Shown here: positions 35,097 to 46,094 of the stretch, piece after piece
Layout of the letters: the number at the start of each line of letters is the position of its first letter
Numbering within the stretch: the stretch's first letter is position 1
Origin: Acanthacorydalis orientalis
Taxonomy: Eukaryota; Arthropoda; Insecta; Megaloptera; Corydalidae
Direction of reading: 5' to 3'
Length of the DNA stretch: 64,000 nt
Assembly: GCA_034766995.1 (NCBI GenBank)
Contig: CM068321.1
Location: forward strand, 8,484,026-8,548,025
The notes under the pieces: model-generated
Seen by the model: the letters and a program-made list of their open reading frames with translations, nothing else
Told to the model about the DNA's origin: nothing
Databases searched by the model: none
Position numbers and translations under genes: made by a program

Positions 35097-35673
35097 AATA
35101 TCAGGTTGGTAGAAAAATAAGTGATGTTTATGACCTTTAAATTCATACACACTTTTCTCGTTTTTGATTTTCCTAGCTGTTTTAAGTAGCACAGAACTGT
35201 TGGATAACTAACGCCTAACTTTTGTGCAAGCTCTCGAATTGCTGTGCCTGGTTTTGATTCGACTAACGCCTTCAATTGGTCGTTATGAACTGAAGAAGGA
35301 CACCCACGACCTTCATTTTCAAGGATCTCGTCCCCAGCACGAAATTTTTGGAACCATTATTAAACTGTGGTTCTTTAACAGTGCCCACATAAGCATCGTT
35401 TAATTTTCGAACAGTTTCTGCTATTTTACCACCCGTTTTGAACTCAAACAAAAAATTGCTCTTATTTGCTTCTCTTCCATCTTTTTAATTCAATAGCCGA
35501 ATTTGAGTCATAATTAATAATAAAACCAAAGTCGATTTTATCAAAATATAGACCGAAAAATCTATTTTAAAATTATATTATCATGAACACGATGAAATGA
35601 CACTTTCATTGAAAAAAATTAAGGTTAGAATTCAGGAAACAAAAACTACAATTGATTTTCTATCAACCTAATA
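35097..35673 (-). mobile_element. Mini-mariner with both ends (copy 5, best preserved)
   Basis: About 577 bp, the clearest copy. Terminal repeats ATATCAGGTTGGTAGAAAAA (left) and TTTTCTATCAACCTAATA (right) are present. The minus-strand frame at 35063-35275 begins MKALVESKPGTAIRELAQKL, then GVSYPTVLCYLKQLGKSKT, the second helix-turn-helix of a mariner transposase. Upstream, in other frames, the start codon region and FRAGDE can be read. The trace then runs straight into the 3' terminal repeat. Only a DNA-binding half could ever have been encoded, and in this copy even that is frame-shifted. Confidence 0.85.
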
Positions 35674-35679
35674 AAATAT

Positions 35680-36345
35680 GAATTTCATAGACTCTTATAA
35701 TACTCAAGTAACATTTTTACTAGTGTTAAATAAGCGATTTCTTTCATTCTGGAATTAAAACCTTTATTTATTAACTTTAAAATTTAGACTGTTATGAACT
35801 ATAATAACACACTTAGCTTTAATTATTATTTCAGATTTATAAACAAAATATAATTTTTGAAATTTATATTTAAACTATACATTGTTATAGTTATTCAAAT
35901 GTTATCTGTTGAATGGTATCCTATCAATAGATTTATGCATTTTCATGCCTCTTAAACTCAATTTCCATTAAGTATTTCTTTTATTTTATTATTTCGTATT
36001 TTGAGATTAATTACAAATAATTATTGATAGTCATATTGGTTTCGTTCGTCTAATATTTAGCAACGTTTTTTCAAAATTAAAATTTGTGCTTGCAATTTTG
36101 ATAATTGAAAGATTTGATTTGAACCTGTCACATAATTCTAAGTCATACTTTCTTTGTTTATTTTTTTTATTTCAAATTCACTGTAAATAAAATATCCCAA
36201 ATTACAATTTTATTCATTGCTCGTTTTATGTTATCACCATAGTGGTAACAATCTCGTAAATACTAAACACACACATTCTTTTAAGTAAAATATATTAAAC
36301 GTTTACATAAATTAATTTGCACGTCTCACATAAGTTTTGTCTTAA
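35680..36345. other. AT-rich DNA without recognised genes
   Basis: No coding or repeat signal recognised. Confidence 0.4.
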
Positions 36346-36349
36346 TCAA

Positions 36350-36450
36350 CAACCGGTTATTGTTTTATTCTAATAATTGTTTGTGTGCATTTCAATGACG
36401 ATTCCATCATCCTGTAATTTACAATAAAAATACATTTTTGTATGTAAATG
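36350..36450. repeat. Family A palindrome fragment
   Basis: One arm only: GTGTGCATTTCAATGACGAT, CCATCATCCTG and AAAATACATTTTTG. Confidence 0.4.
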
Positions 36451-36934
36451 TAGCCAGAGTCCCATAAAACTATAATTGTGATAATTTTCACATTTTCGAT
36501 ATTTGCTTTGTAAATATATTCATACAAAGAAATATCGTTTAGAATTATTATTATAATGTGAAATATTTATTTTAACTTTTAGTTATTATTACTAACTCGT
36601 GTAGATATTACATCACACCCTTTTTTCCATTTAGTCGATTTGTAAATCATTTGGGCCCATTACACTCTGTCATCTAAAATAAATTAAATGCTTTTAAATA
36701 AAGTACTTCTTTTCAGTTATATAATGAAACACTGTAAAATTTCATTAATTATTAATAGTTGATGTCGAATTTCTTGCCTTTTTAACTGGAAATTTTATAA
36801 TAACAGTATTATATACCTATTATAACTATATTTCATTGTCCCTATTTTCAGTACCAACATTTAATTATTCGTTTTACTAATCCAAAATTATTAAAGTTCA
36901 AGTGCAGTACAGTATCAAAAGAACTATTTTACTC

Positions 36935-37096
36935 ATAACAGTGATATTTTATTGTATAATTTACTTAAATATCCCATTTTTAGATAATGATAAATCCCCA
37001 TCTATTGAAAAGTAATCATAAGGAGATATTTTTTTTCTTCTCTTAAAACAATGTTGCAATGATCATACTTCAGTATACAATTTTGTAGATAAGACA

Positions 37097-37162
<66 letters not shown>

Positions 37163-37399
37163 TTTTTTCTTTTTTAATTTTAAGAATTTATACAAAACCA
37201 ATGTAACTTAAAATTGAATTAATTGTTCTTCTGATTCATTATAACAGTGATATTATATTATATAATTTATTTAAACATCCCATTTTTAGATAATGGCAGA
37301 TCCTCATCTATTAAAAAGTAATCACAAGGAGATATTTTTTATTTCTTCTCTTAAATAAATGTTACAATGCTCATACTTATACAGTTTTCTAGATAAGAC

Positions 37400-37442
<43 letters not shown>

Positions 37443-37520
37443 TTTTTTCTTTTTTAATTTTAAGAATTTATACAAAACCAATGTAACTTAAAATTTAATT
37501 AATTATTCTTCTGATTCATT
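36935..37520. repeat. Tandem duplication of a ~300 bp unit containing (AT)n
   Basis: Unit 1 (36935-37240) and unit 2 (37241-37520) share ATAACAGTGATATT at the start. Both then have CCCATTTTTAGATAATG, AAAAGTAATCA, AGGAGATATTTTTT, GTAGATAAGACA-like sequence and an (AT)n array. After the array comes TTTTAATTTTAAGAATTTAT, and each unit ends CTTCTGATTCATTA. Unit lengths differ (306 and 280 bp) mainly through the AT arrays (37099-37156 and 37403-37434). Confidence 0.9.
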
Positions 37521-37524
37521 ACAA

Positions 37525-37825
37525 CACTTGTATATATTTATAGTTTATAATCAGTCTTCTCTTGAAATAGAAACTCTAAACCTGTTCTAATTTGTTATGT
37601 ATTTAAGAAATTAATTCATATGTGTTAGTTGAAAACTAGAAAAACATATTTAGAAAATATCATTCCGTACAAACTTTCACACGTATTACAAGACCGATCA
37701 ATTAAAATCATTGATGTATTTATCACATAATCAAAGTATAAAAGAATTATTACTTTATCAATCTTAATTCTTTTTGTACTTAGTAAAACTCAGTTTCTGC
37801 TCTTATTACTTTCTTAATAAATAAC

Positions 37826-37903
<78 letters not shown>

Positions 37904-38160
37904 ATTAAAGATACCGAGATAAACTAGTTTAGTATAAATACTGCAACATTTGTTTATATATAAACATTTTAATGGTGTCTATAATGGAGACCCTTAACCA
38001 TGAATATTTACTACATTTTTCATTGGTAAAAATCATTATAATTGGAAAATTACAACCAGGAATTATATTATGAAAATACTCAATTAGGGAAATAACATGA
38101 TATTTAATAAAATTTTGTTTGACGATAATGGTTCTGTATTTTTTAAATATGTAGTGAAAT
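37525..38160. other. AT-rich DNA with (AT)n at 37830-37903
   Basis: One AT array of about 35 units; no gene recognised. Confidence 0.6.
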
Positions 38161-38164
38161 GTAT

Positions 38165-38345
38165 TTTTTTCCCGTCAATCTTCGTCATTTTGGATCATCT
38201 GTTCTTTCCTGCTAGTTTCGTCATGTATACTCTGTTTAGATAGATATTAGTCTTTTATAAGTATCTGAAGATAGCGTTCGGATGGAAACTAGTAGTAGAG
38301 AGTAGATACTTGGAAGATTCAAAACACGGGTGATAAAGACCTTAG
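38165..38345. repeat. Palindromic repeat family B (copy 6)
   Basis: The left arm has AATCTTCGTCATTTTGGATC and CTGCTAGTTTCGTC. The right arm has TATCTGAAGATAGCGTTCGG and GGAAACTAGTAGTAGAGAG. The ends pair imperfectly around a centre at about 38250. Confidence 0.5.
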
Positions 38346-38349
38346 GTGT

Positions 38350-38865
38350 CGATTCGCATTTAAGCTTTAAATAAACAAACAAACGTAGATCCAAAAGAAT
38401 GCAAATCACCATAACAAACCAAAAAACATATTATAATTTATTTATTCATTTGTTAATGATTAAAATTAACCTTTATTCTCTTTACATATTTCAGTACTTT
38501 TAATTCTTATTTTTATTAATTAAAGATATTTTTAGTTAATATCTTCCTTCAATGTATTGGCCAATAATAATTATTATTTTTAGCATTACATACATATGTA
38601 TTACAATAATATCTTGACAAAGAAATGTCTTGAACTAATTTTACACCACATGTAACATTTTTAAATTGCTGTTAATGATTCCATATTTGAATGTACAATA
38701 TATTTATGCAAATAATTCCAATTTGTATAGTAGCAAATTTTAATTAAAATTAAAAGTCACATCCTTGAGTATGGCATTTATATTTTTTACACATACACTT
38801 ATATTCTTTTCGAAACTAGGCTAACATAATGTCACTCAAGAATCCAGCATTTCGTGTTTATCGAC

Positions 38866-38922
<57 letters not shown>

Positions 38923-39655
38923 ATATATGTACGTAAGTATGTATATTAATTTGAAATATAAATCTCGTTTTGCAACATTTTTATTTATTTGCATTCTTCC
39001 ACTCAGTTGATATTTCTTGTAAAAATCTGTGAATGAACGAAAGTCACTGTTCACTGACAGTCAACGTAATTAGTGTAAAAAAAAGAAATTAATTCGACGT
39101 CGTTTCAACAATTGCAGAATCATGTGATATAAAACAATACTGTGTACATTTTTTTCGACATTGTGTTGGTTATGCATAACGTTTGAGGCGATGAGGATTT
39201 ACTCGACATTTAATTGCAATTAGTGTAAATAAAATTTTTATATTCACATTATATATATATATATATATAATGTATGTTTATTATTCATATTATCAAGATT
39301 AATATTTCATTTTTCTAGAGATATGGACTATGACGACATAACAGTTTATTTTCCATCAGCATTTTAACGTCATATATGTACTTTTTTCTTCATTGTTCGC
39401 CGATTTTCTATACTGATAATTACGAGTACGGTTTAAGGCCGTTACGTTAATTAATGTATATGTTTTTTTCTTTTATGTAGAACCTAAAAGATCTCTTTTC
39501 TATTACATTTGTTACCTAAAACCCCATTCATGAAATTAGTTAGGAAAATATGTTTTATTTACGGTTTTATTGCGTTAATAAGCACTTTAATTATTCATCG
39601 GTATATGAAATTATTTAATTTGATTTATTTAATATTCATAGAACTAAATTACTAA
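38350..39655. other. AT-rich DNA with (AT)n arrays
   Basis: AT arrays lie at 38868-38929 (one interruption) and 39250-39270. No gene or other repeat is recognised. Confidence 0.5.
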
Positions 39656-39659
39656 TGAT

Positions 39660-39905
39660 TCATTGTTCTGTTCTATAAACAAATATAGTTTTTTTTTAAT
39701 ATTCTAGTAAAAATCATGATTGTTATTAGATTATATTAATCTTCATAGCTCTAAAGTGCAGAAAAATCTGCATTTTAGCGCTATGATGTTATGGCGATGC
39801 ATTTGAAATCTGCATGAGCTCTAACTAATCATTAAATATTTTTAATTTTGATTTTTTTTTGTTTTTGGGGAGAGTGAACAAAATTATTTGTGAAAAGAAG
39901 CATTG
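39660..39905. repeat. Palindromic repeat family A (copy 9)
   Basis: The arms meet at AAAGTGCAGAAAAATCTGCA, then TTTTAGCGCTATGATGTTAT and GGCGATGCATTTGAAATCTG. The right end has GGGGAGAGTGAACAAAATTA. Confidence 0.55.
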
Positions 39906-39909
39906 ATGA

Positions 39910-40435
39910 AATTAATGATTTTCAATTTTTCATAAAATATAATCAAATATTTGTTTATATTCTTATGTAATAAATAAATATTTTCTTCGCTTTTATGTCT
40001 GAATAAGTGATGCGTCTTAAAAATACTTCTCAATTTATTAATTTGGAATTATTCCAATTGTTATTCTTAAGTAAACCTTTTTACATGCTAACAGTAACTC
40101 ATTTTTATATAACTCCATGTTTGTTAATAAATACGCTGGAATAGGAACAGAGTTTGGCTGGTGAAGGCAGACAGGTAATGAATGCTGTCTGTCTTTACTA
40201 CTGTATTCATTCAACAGTGCTAGTCGTCTATTATTTGAATACATGAAACTACTGCACTCTGTTCGTGCTCTTACAGTAGGCGTAGTAAAAGCATTGTTTC
40301 AGGAATATTCCATACTAAGTCAGAAACGGATTAAATATTTAACAATCTCTTTCAAATGACAAAACTTTTAAATTTACAAAGATAATTTCTTTTTCTTTAC
40401 GTTATCACAATACAACTTTTGATACTACGGCTAAA
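39910..40435. other. Unassigned DNA
   Basis: A 68-codon minus-strand frame at 40038-40244 has no recognised family. Confidence 0.3.
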
Positions 40436-40439
40436 TTTT

Positions 40440-40570
40440 TTGCAGGCATGACTTTTTCACTTCGCCATAATTCACTAAAGGTTTTGCAGTACAAAACTGT
40501 TAAATAATTTATTATTGATCGTTTTTAATCGAATTTTTTTTGTGATTTGTGCAGAAGTGAAAAATTTATG
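40440..40570. repeat. Family A palindrome, internally deleted
   Basis: The two outer ends (GACTTTTTCACTTCGCCATA and TTGTGCAGAAGTGAAAAATT) lie close together around ATTATTGATCGTTTTTAATC. Confidence 0.35.
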
Positions 40571-40677
40571 TATGTATATATATATATATATATATTTAAA
40601 AAAGATTGTAACATATATTCGACACGTTTTTTTTTAGTGTTTCTAAAATCATTTATTTGTAAATTCAGAAATAAGTT

Positions 40678-40870
40678 TAATCAGTTATGTATTTGCCATT
40701 TTGATCAATGACCTTCTTCCATCTTTCTGGTAACTGAAGGATTCCTTTCTTGAAGACTTTCTGTGACTTGTTAGTGAAAAACTGATCCAACTGGTTTTGG
40801 CACGAGTTCAAATCTGTTAAATGTACACCATTAAGAGAGTTCTTTAAAGCTCTAAACGAAAGTTAAAGCT
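40678..40870 (-). pseudogene. Mariner transposase C-terminal fragment
   Basis: The minus strand encodes the tail of a mariner transposase in one open stretch. It reads ALKNSLNGVHLTDLNSCQNQ, LDQFFTNKSQKVFKKGI, then LQLPERWKKVIDQNGKYITD and a TAA at 40678-40680. The LPERW...DQNG pattern is the usual end of this family. Homology stops abruptly near 40870, and no catalytic residues or terminal repeat are recognisable. The lack of stops suggests this is a relatively young insertion fragment compared with the other remnants. Confidence 0.8.
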
Positions 40871-40874
40871 CAAA

Positions 40875-42235
40875 TAATCTTATCAATAAATCAGTGTTTT
40901 GTCAACTGGACTACAAACCTGTCTCGTATCCAGTTTTGTATTATTTATTATTTTTAATAGAATTAAAGAATTTTTTAAGACAATTTTAGTAAATATTACG
41001 GTTTTTCCATTTCTAAATTGAAATAATTTCAATTTAGCAAAACACTTTACTATTTTAGTAAATGATATTCATTTACTTAATTAAAAAAGACCATTCATTG
41101 CATTTTTATTATTAGATATTTTTATATTCATATGTTTTACCTTTATACAAAAGATGTCTTCATCAACAATTTTATACATTGAAATTTAACATTAAGAATA
41201 CATTTGAACATTCAACCAGTATCATTCAAACCGCAAACTCATTACTAACCACATTTTAAAAACCGTCTTCTTTGAACTAATTTTTTATTTTTCTTTTTTA
41301 CAGGTGAGTTACTTTTCGAATAGAATTCAATTAACCGAACTGAATGTCCGTAAGTAATTACTGTTTATAATTAAAACGCACGAATAATTCATTTCAGTAA
41401 TAATACGTTATAACAGCCGCAAAAGTAATGAATAAATAAATAAATAAACATTAAAGAATAATAACAACAAAATTTAAAATTCGTGTATTTGAAAGTTTAA
41501 TATGTCGTTAATATTATTGTCATTGCTCACGTTTTATTCTTTGTTTATATTAATGTACAGTGACTGTCACAAAATCGTACAGTATGTCATATAAAAAAAA
41601 TATCAACATTTTATCTTATTACGAAATTTAACATAAATTTAAATAGTACTTAAATGCCTTTTAGTTCAATATATGTCTAATAGTTAATAAAATAAGCGAA
41701 CTCTTTATACACAATCTTAAAAATTCATGTTTTCTTTATGTTTGTAATCTTAAAGATATATTTTTGTCAAAAAATGTATAATTCTAAAATGCATTTTTAA
41801 AAAATTATATTTTATATATTTGTAATTCATCGTTTAATAGTTTAAATGACAAATATATAACTCTATCTCCGAATAAAACTTATTCAAGGCTTTTAAAAAA
41901 ATATCCTTTTTAAATCCATTTATATATCATTTTCATTCTTCAAGCCCAAGAATATTTATAATTTAAATTCTAAATTTATTAGGGTATTTTCTAGGCAATT
42001 TTCTGATATATTTTGTTATGTACTGGAATAATATATATTTTGCTTTTATATAACTAAATGATAGATAAAAAGGTATGAACCGTGACGGGCTGTGACACTG
42101 TTTCTCTATGAAAGTATGAATTATTTAAAAAAAAATAATACAAATAAATTAGGTTACAGTTGCCACTTTGATTGTAGTATCGTCTGAATTTTCTGTTTTT
42201 TCTTTAGTTAATGGCGGTTTTTAGTATATTGTAAT
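40875..42235. other. AT-rich DNA without recognised genes
   Basis: Short AAAT repeats lie near 41430-41450. No gene or transposon is recognised. Confidence 0.4.
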
Positions 42236-42242
42236 TAAATTA

Positions 42243-42475
42243 TTAACACTTTAACGACCGGACACACTAATTAGGCGTTCTAAATAAAATTAGCGTTATC
42301 TACCGGGAACACCAATTGAGGTCCTATATGAAATAATCATATTGCGATGTGTAATCATTAAAAGCGCTTTGCCTCTCGCTAAAAAGTGCAAAAATGTTTT
42401 CTCTCATTTTATATAAATGCTCCCGGTAACAGGTCACAGGTTCATAGCAAAACCGCCCGGTCGATAAAGTGTTAA
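42243..42475. mobile_element. TTAA-flanked MITE of piggyBac type (225 bp)
   Basis: TTAA at 42243-42246 and 42472-42475 flank inverted ends CACTTTAACGACCGGACA and, in reverse complement, CACTTTATCGACCGGGCG. A second inverted pair (CTACCGGGAACA and CTCCCGGTAAC) lies inside. It has no coding capacity. TTAA targets and CACTTTAACGACCGG-like ends are typical of piggyBac-related non-autonomous elements. Confidence 0.85.
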
Positions 42476-42815
42476 TATACACTTCTAGTCTGTAAGGATA
42501 TTTAATCGAATAATTGATAGATAAATCTTTTTATTTCACGTTTGAAACAAATTGTATTCGGCAATCCTTCCCAATTTTTGACAACGAGGTTATACAATAT
42601 TTCACAAAGAAAATATGTATTGTATCAGACTTTTGCATAATGATTTAGGTTTGAAAATTTCTTTAATCCTTAAGTTTTGAAATATCGTGTGTATTAATTT
42701 TTAGGTTTGTGTGTAATTAATGAAAATGTTATAATAATTCTTCTTTTTTATAAATTTAATAAAACTGTTCGTTTTCGAGGTCTACAAAGACTTGTGTGTA
42801 GCACTGTACACACCA

Positions 42816-42818
<3 letters not shown>

Positions 42819-42869
<51 letters not shown>
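42819..42869. repeat. (AT)n/(AC)n microsatellite abutting a transposon
   Basis: About 20 AT units then 5 AC units, ending one base pair from the terminal repeat at 42872. Confidence 0.95.
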
Positions 42870-42871
42870 TA

Positions 42872-44134
42872 CAGGGCGGCGCAAAAAGAACGAAGGAGTT
42901 TTAAATATTAATATTTTTTGGTTTTATAATATTTTCATTTTTTTTATTTCCTGAAATATAGTATAAGGATGGAGAATTTTCTGATTACACATGAAAAATG
43001 ACATCACGTATGTGATACTCATTTTAGGCTTCACAAAGTCGAGCTCTTTCAAAGGCACTTTTCATCATTTTTCTTATGATTGCTGGACATAACGCTCGAA
43101 TTTCCTCTCGCATGTTTTCTTTAGCTGCTGAATGGTTTTTTTGGTTTATTGACATATACTCGTTCTTTTAAGTAGCTCAAAAAAAACGAGAGAGCTCAAA
43201 GCAGGCCAATTAAAATCACTCTCTCTTGAAATAATGTGTTCGCCCAAATGTCTTGTAGAAGTTCCATAACAGGTCATACTGTTTGCGCTGTGGCTCCATC
43301 TTGTTGGGACCCTATCTCCGGACGATTATTAACAACTGGCCTAAAAAAAATCTATTATTGTACGGTATTAAGCACCATTTATGGTTACAGCAATACAGTC
43401 TTCATTTTTGAAGAAACTAGAACCTATAATCCTTTCGAACGTTACTCGGCACCAAATAATATACTTCGTGGGTGGAATTGTTGCTGATAGTGTTCTTGGA
43501 TTCTCTATAGTCCATATTTTATAGTTTTGTCTGTTCATGAAGTCATTTAAGTGGAAATGAGCTTCATCACTCATCAAATTGTAAAAAAATTCATTATTTT
43601 TTTCTACTTGTTGGCGAAAACGAATTGCATAATCAAGGCGATGATGATCGGTTAGCTTTAACTCTTGCACAAGCTGCACTTTCTATGGGAATATTTTTAA
43701 TCCTTTGCAGTGACCTCCGAGGTATTCCAAGTTGGGTTGAACATCTTCCGATTAACGCGTTTTTGGTCTTTATCTAATGCTCTTCTGTACAAGTTGAATA
43801 TTATCCACAGTTAGAGCCGAACGATGTCTTTCAGATCCTGGACGGTTACTAGCTGCACCTTGTTATCGAAAACGTGCAACCAAACGATTAATCATTAATT
43901 GCTATGGCCCTGTTTGTTCGAACATTAAAATAATGACAATATGCTCACTGCGTCAAAGTAATTGAACACTGAATTTCAAAAAAAAATTCAATTATTTTGG
44001 TACCCTGTCCATCGTGTACCTTTCCATGATGAAATCCACAAGTTTTACTTATAAAACTCTGAGAAGAAAACAGCATTTAAATAAAAAAAAATAATATTTA
44101 TTTTAACCCCCTTCGTACTTTTTACGCCACTCTG
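42872..44134 (-). mobile_element. Tc1/mariner-type element with both terminal repeats
   Basis: A 1.26 kb element. The left end CAGGGCGGCGCAAAAAGAAC and the right end (reverse complement CAGAGTGGCGTAAAAAGTAC) form inverted repeats of about 33 bp. Both borders run into AC/GT and AT microsatellites. It encloses a minus-strand transposase pseudogene. Confidence 0.9.
43010..44027 (-). pseudogene. Tc1/mariner transposase pseudogene (SDEAHF type)
   Basis: The frame starts at 44027 (MERYTMDRV) and breaks at once. Decayed RLVARFR, RPGSERHRSALTVDNI and VQLVQELKLTDHHRLDYAIR follow. The longest open part is 43368-43679 (103 residues). It holds LMSDEAHFHLNDFMNRQNY (first catalytic acid), IENPRTLSATIPPTKYIIWC, IIGSSFFKNEDC and AVTINGA. 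After a frame change, QQDGATAQT gives the second acid near 43290, and LLQDIWANTLFQER follows. The region of the third acid has a small deletion, and LKERVYVNKPK and the tail follow in pieces. It is the same subfamily as the 7.3-8.35 kb copy but less decayed. Confidence 0.88.
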
Positions 44135-44138
44135 TGTG

Positions 44139-44169
<31 letters not shown>

Positions 44170-44170
44170 A

Positions 44171-44201
<31 letters not shown>

Positions 44202-44212
44202 GTTTAATGGAT

Positions 44213-44250
<38 letters not shown>
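44134..44250. repeat. Compound (GT)n/(AT)n arrays
   Basis: Alternating GT and AT dinucleotide runs, starting at the transposon edge, broken by GTTTAATGGATG near 44202. Confidence 0.95.
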
Positions 44251-44253
<3 letters not shown>

Positions 44254-44429
44254 ATGTGTGTGTTATTATTGCTACTATTTTGCAGTAATTCACATTTGAA
44301 AACAAATCGTTATTAAACTGCGGTATTTTCCCAAATTACACATTTCCAAAACGCGTTTTGTCTGTCCCGATAATGATTCACGAATTTGTGTAAAGCAGGT
44401 TATCGTACATAATAAGTAAAGTTTCCTAA

Positions 44430-44820
44430 TAACGCGAAAAATATTTTTACACGGAACGAGTCAACCGTTTTACCAACCGCTCGTCCTGGCACGGGGCTCT
44501 GTACCTGGCACCCGTTATCACGGCTGAAAATGGTGCGCGGAAAATTTTATCTCCAAGAGAACACTAAATCGCGTTGTCACGTGACGCTCGATGATTTACG
44601 GAGGGTTGTTGTACTTTATGCCGTGTGGCTGCTTGCCTGCCCGCTCCGTGTGTTTGTTATTTTTTTTTCATGATACGAAATACTTTTTGATTTACTCATA
44701 TTTTCTAGAGCGAGAGATAAGATACGAACTTTTAGTAGACTGTAAAAAGATACTGAAGTTTATCTGCGTTGTTGTTCTTTTTAACAACTCGTACGCTATG
44801 CGTTTTGTTAATAAATGATT
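44430..44820. other. GC-richer block with an E-box; unassigned
   Basis: The stretch 44455-44650 is clearly GC-richer and CpG-containing, with a CACGTG E-box at about 44578. A 75-codon plus-strand frame (44591-44818) has hydrophobic runs but no recognised family. It could be a regulatory region, an exon or an unrelated repeat. Confidence 0.25.
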
Positions 44821-45095
44821 TCTTTTATTTCTACTTGTATTCTGCGTATATACTTTTATTACGGATGGAATGTTTTATATATATTTATCATTTTTAAGTG
44901 CTTAAGGTCCTTCACATTAAGAATAAAAGAATCGAAAATATACTTTTGTTTATAATACAACAACATGATACAGACAATGAAATTCACATATTATTCTCAA
45001 TTTTGTACTTGTATTATGTTTTATGTATAACAATTAATAACAGGAACTTTATAATAAAAAGAAATGAAACGTTTTGATTAAAGATAATCATTTTT

Positions 45096-45550
45096 TTTCA
45101 ATAAGTATTTTTTTATTATTATTTATCTGTGTTGAAAGATGTTATTTAATAAAAATTTTCCAACTTTTAAATTTATAATAAAATTTTCAACTTTAAAATT
45201 TAACAAGCGTATATTATTTGAAAATAGTTCAAGTGTTAAAATAGATTGTGGAAAATAGAATCCCAACAGACTAAAAAAGTACAGATAAAGTTTTATGTTC
45301 ATTGCTAATTTTCACTAATGAATTATTTTTTCGCTCCATAAACGATAAGAAAAAGAAATTTTTTTCTATACCTGCAGGTTATGTAGTCCGTTGGAATTCT
45401 ATTTTCCATAATCTATTTTAAAACTTGAACTATCTTCAAATTACTTGCGCTTGTTAAATTTTAGAGTTGGCAATTTTATTATAAATTTAAAAGTTTTAAA
45501 ATTATCTTTCAATACAGATAAATAATAAAAAATATTTATTGAATAACGGT
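45096..45550. repeat. Foldback repeat with ~175 bp arms
   Basis: The arms at about 45096-45275 and 45375-45550 are reverse complements. Paired landmarks are TTATTTATCTGTGTTGAAAG with CTTTCAATACAGATAAATAA, and ATTTAACAAGCGTATATTA with the imperfect ACTTGCGCTTGTTAAAT. ATTGTGGAAAATAGAATCCC pairs with GGAATTCTATTTTCCATAAT. The spacer contains one end of a family A repeat (AATTTTCACTAATGAATTAT). There is no coding capacity. Confidence 0.85.
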
Positions 45551-45799
45551 CTTCAATGTTTAAAAAATTAAAGATTATGATTCACATCTCGTCAACAATA
45601 TGTTAAGTATATGTTATATTAGATATTAAACAATAATTTCAATAGCAGCTCAAATACCATATTAAAATTTTCAGTAAAGAAAAATATAAATATCTGTTTA
45701 AAAATTTTTTTTTAGATAGTTCAGTATTTTCGTGATAAGTTTTTATATTTATTCCATATTGTACAAAGATTGACTATTCTAACACGAAATACTTTTTAT

Positions 45800-46075
45800 T
45801 ATTATTGTGGATGTCAATTTTGATCAATTTTTCATTTATTAATATATAGAAAGTTTTCAGAATATATAAAGTCTCTCAGTTTTGACTCTTCTGATCCTCT
45901 TTTTAATGTGTTTTTAATTATCATTTATTTATGTTTCTCATTCAAATATTACAAATACAATATCTAAACTATACATAAAGATGGAAAACTTTCAGAATCA
46001 AATAATGGATAACAGAAACTGAATTGATCCGAAAGGACAATTATCACCAATAACGTATTACAAATATTTGTAACC
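45800..46075. repeat. Palindromic repeat family B (copy 7)
   Basis: The right arm ATAAAGATGGAAAACTTTCA, ATAACAGAAACTGAATTGAT, CCGAAAGGACAATTATCACC matches the family. The left arm, near 45825-45900, is partial (GAAAGTTTTCAGAATATATA, CTCAGTTTTGACTC). Confidence 0.45.
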
Positions 46076-46094
46076 AATTACGTGCATCTTGGTC

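Noticed and set aside
43236..43487. 83-codon plus-strand open frame
   Set aside because: It is the antisense of the transposase region holding the QQDGATAQT motif on the minus strand.
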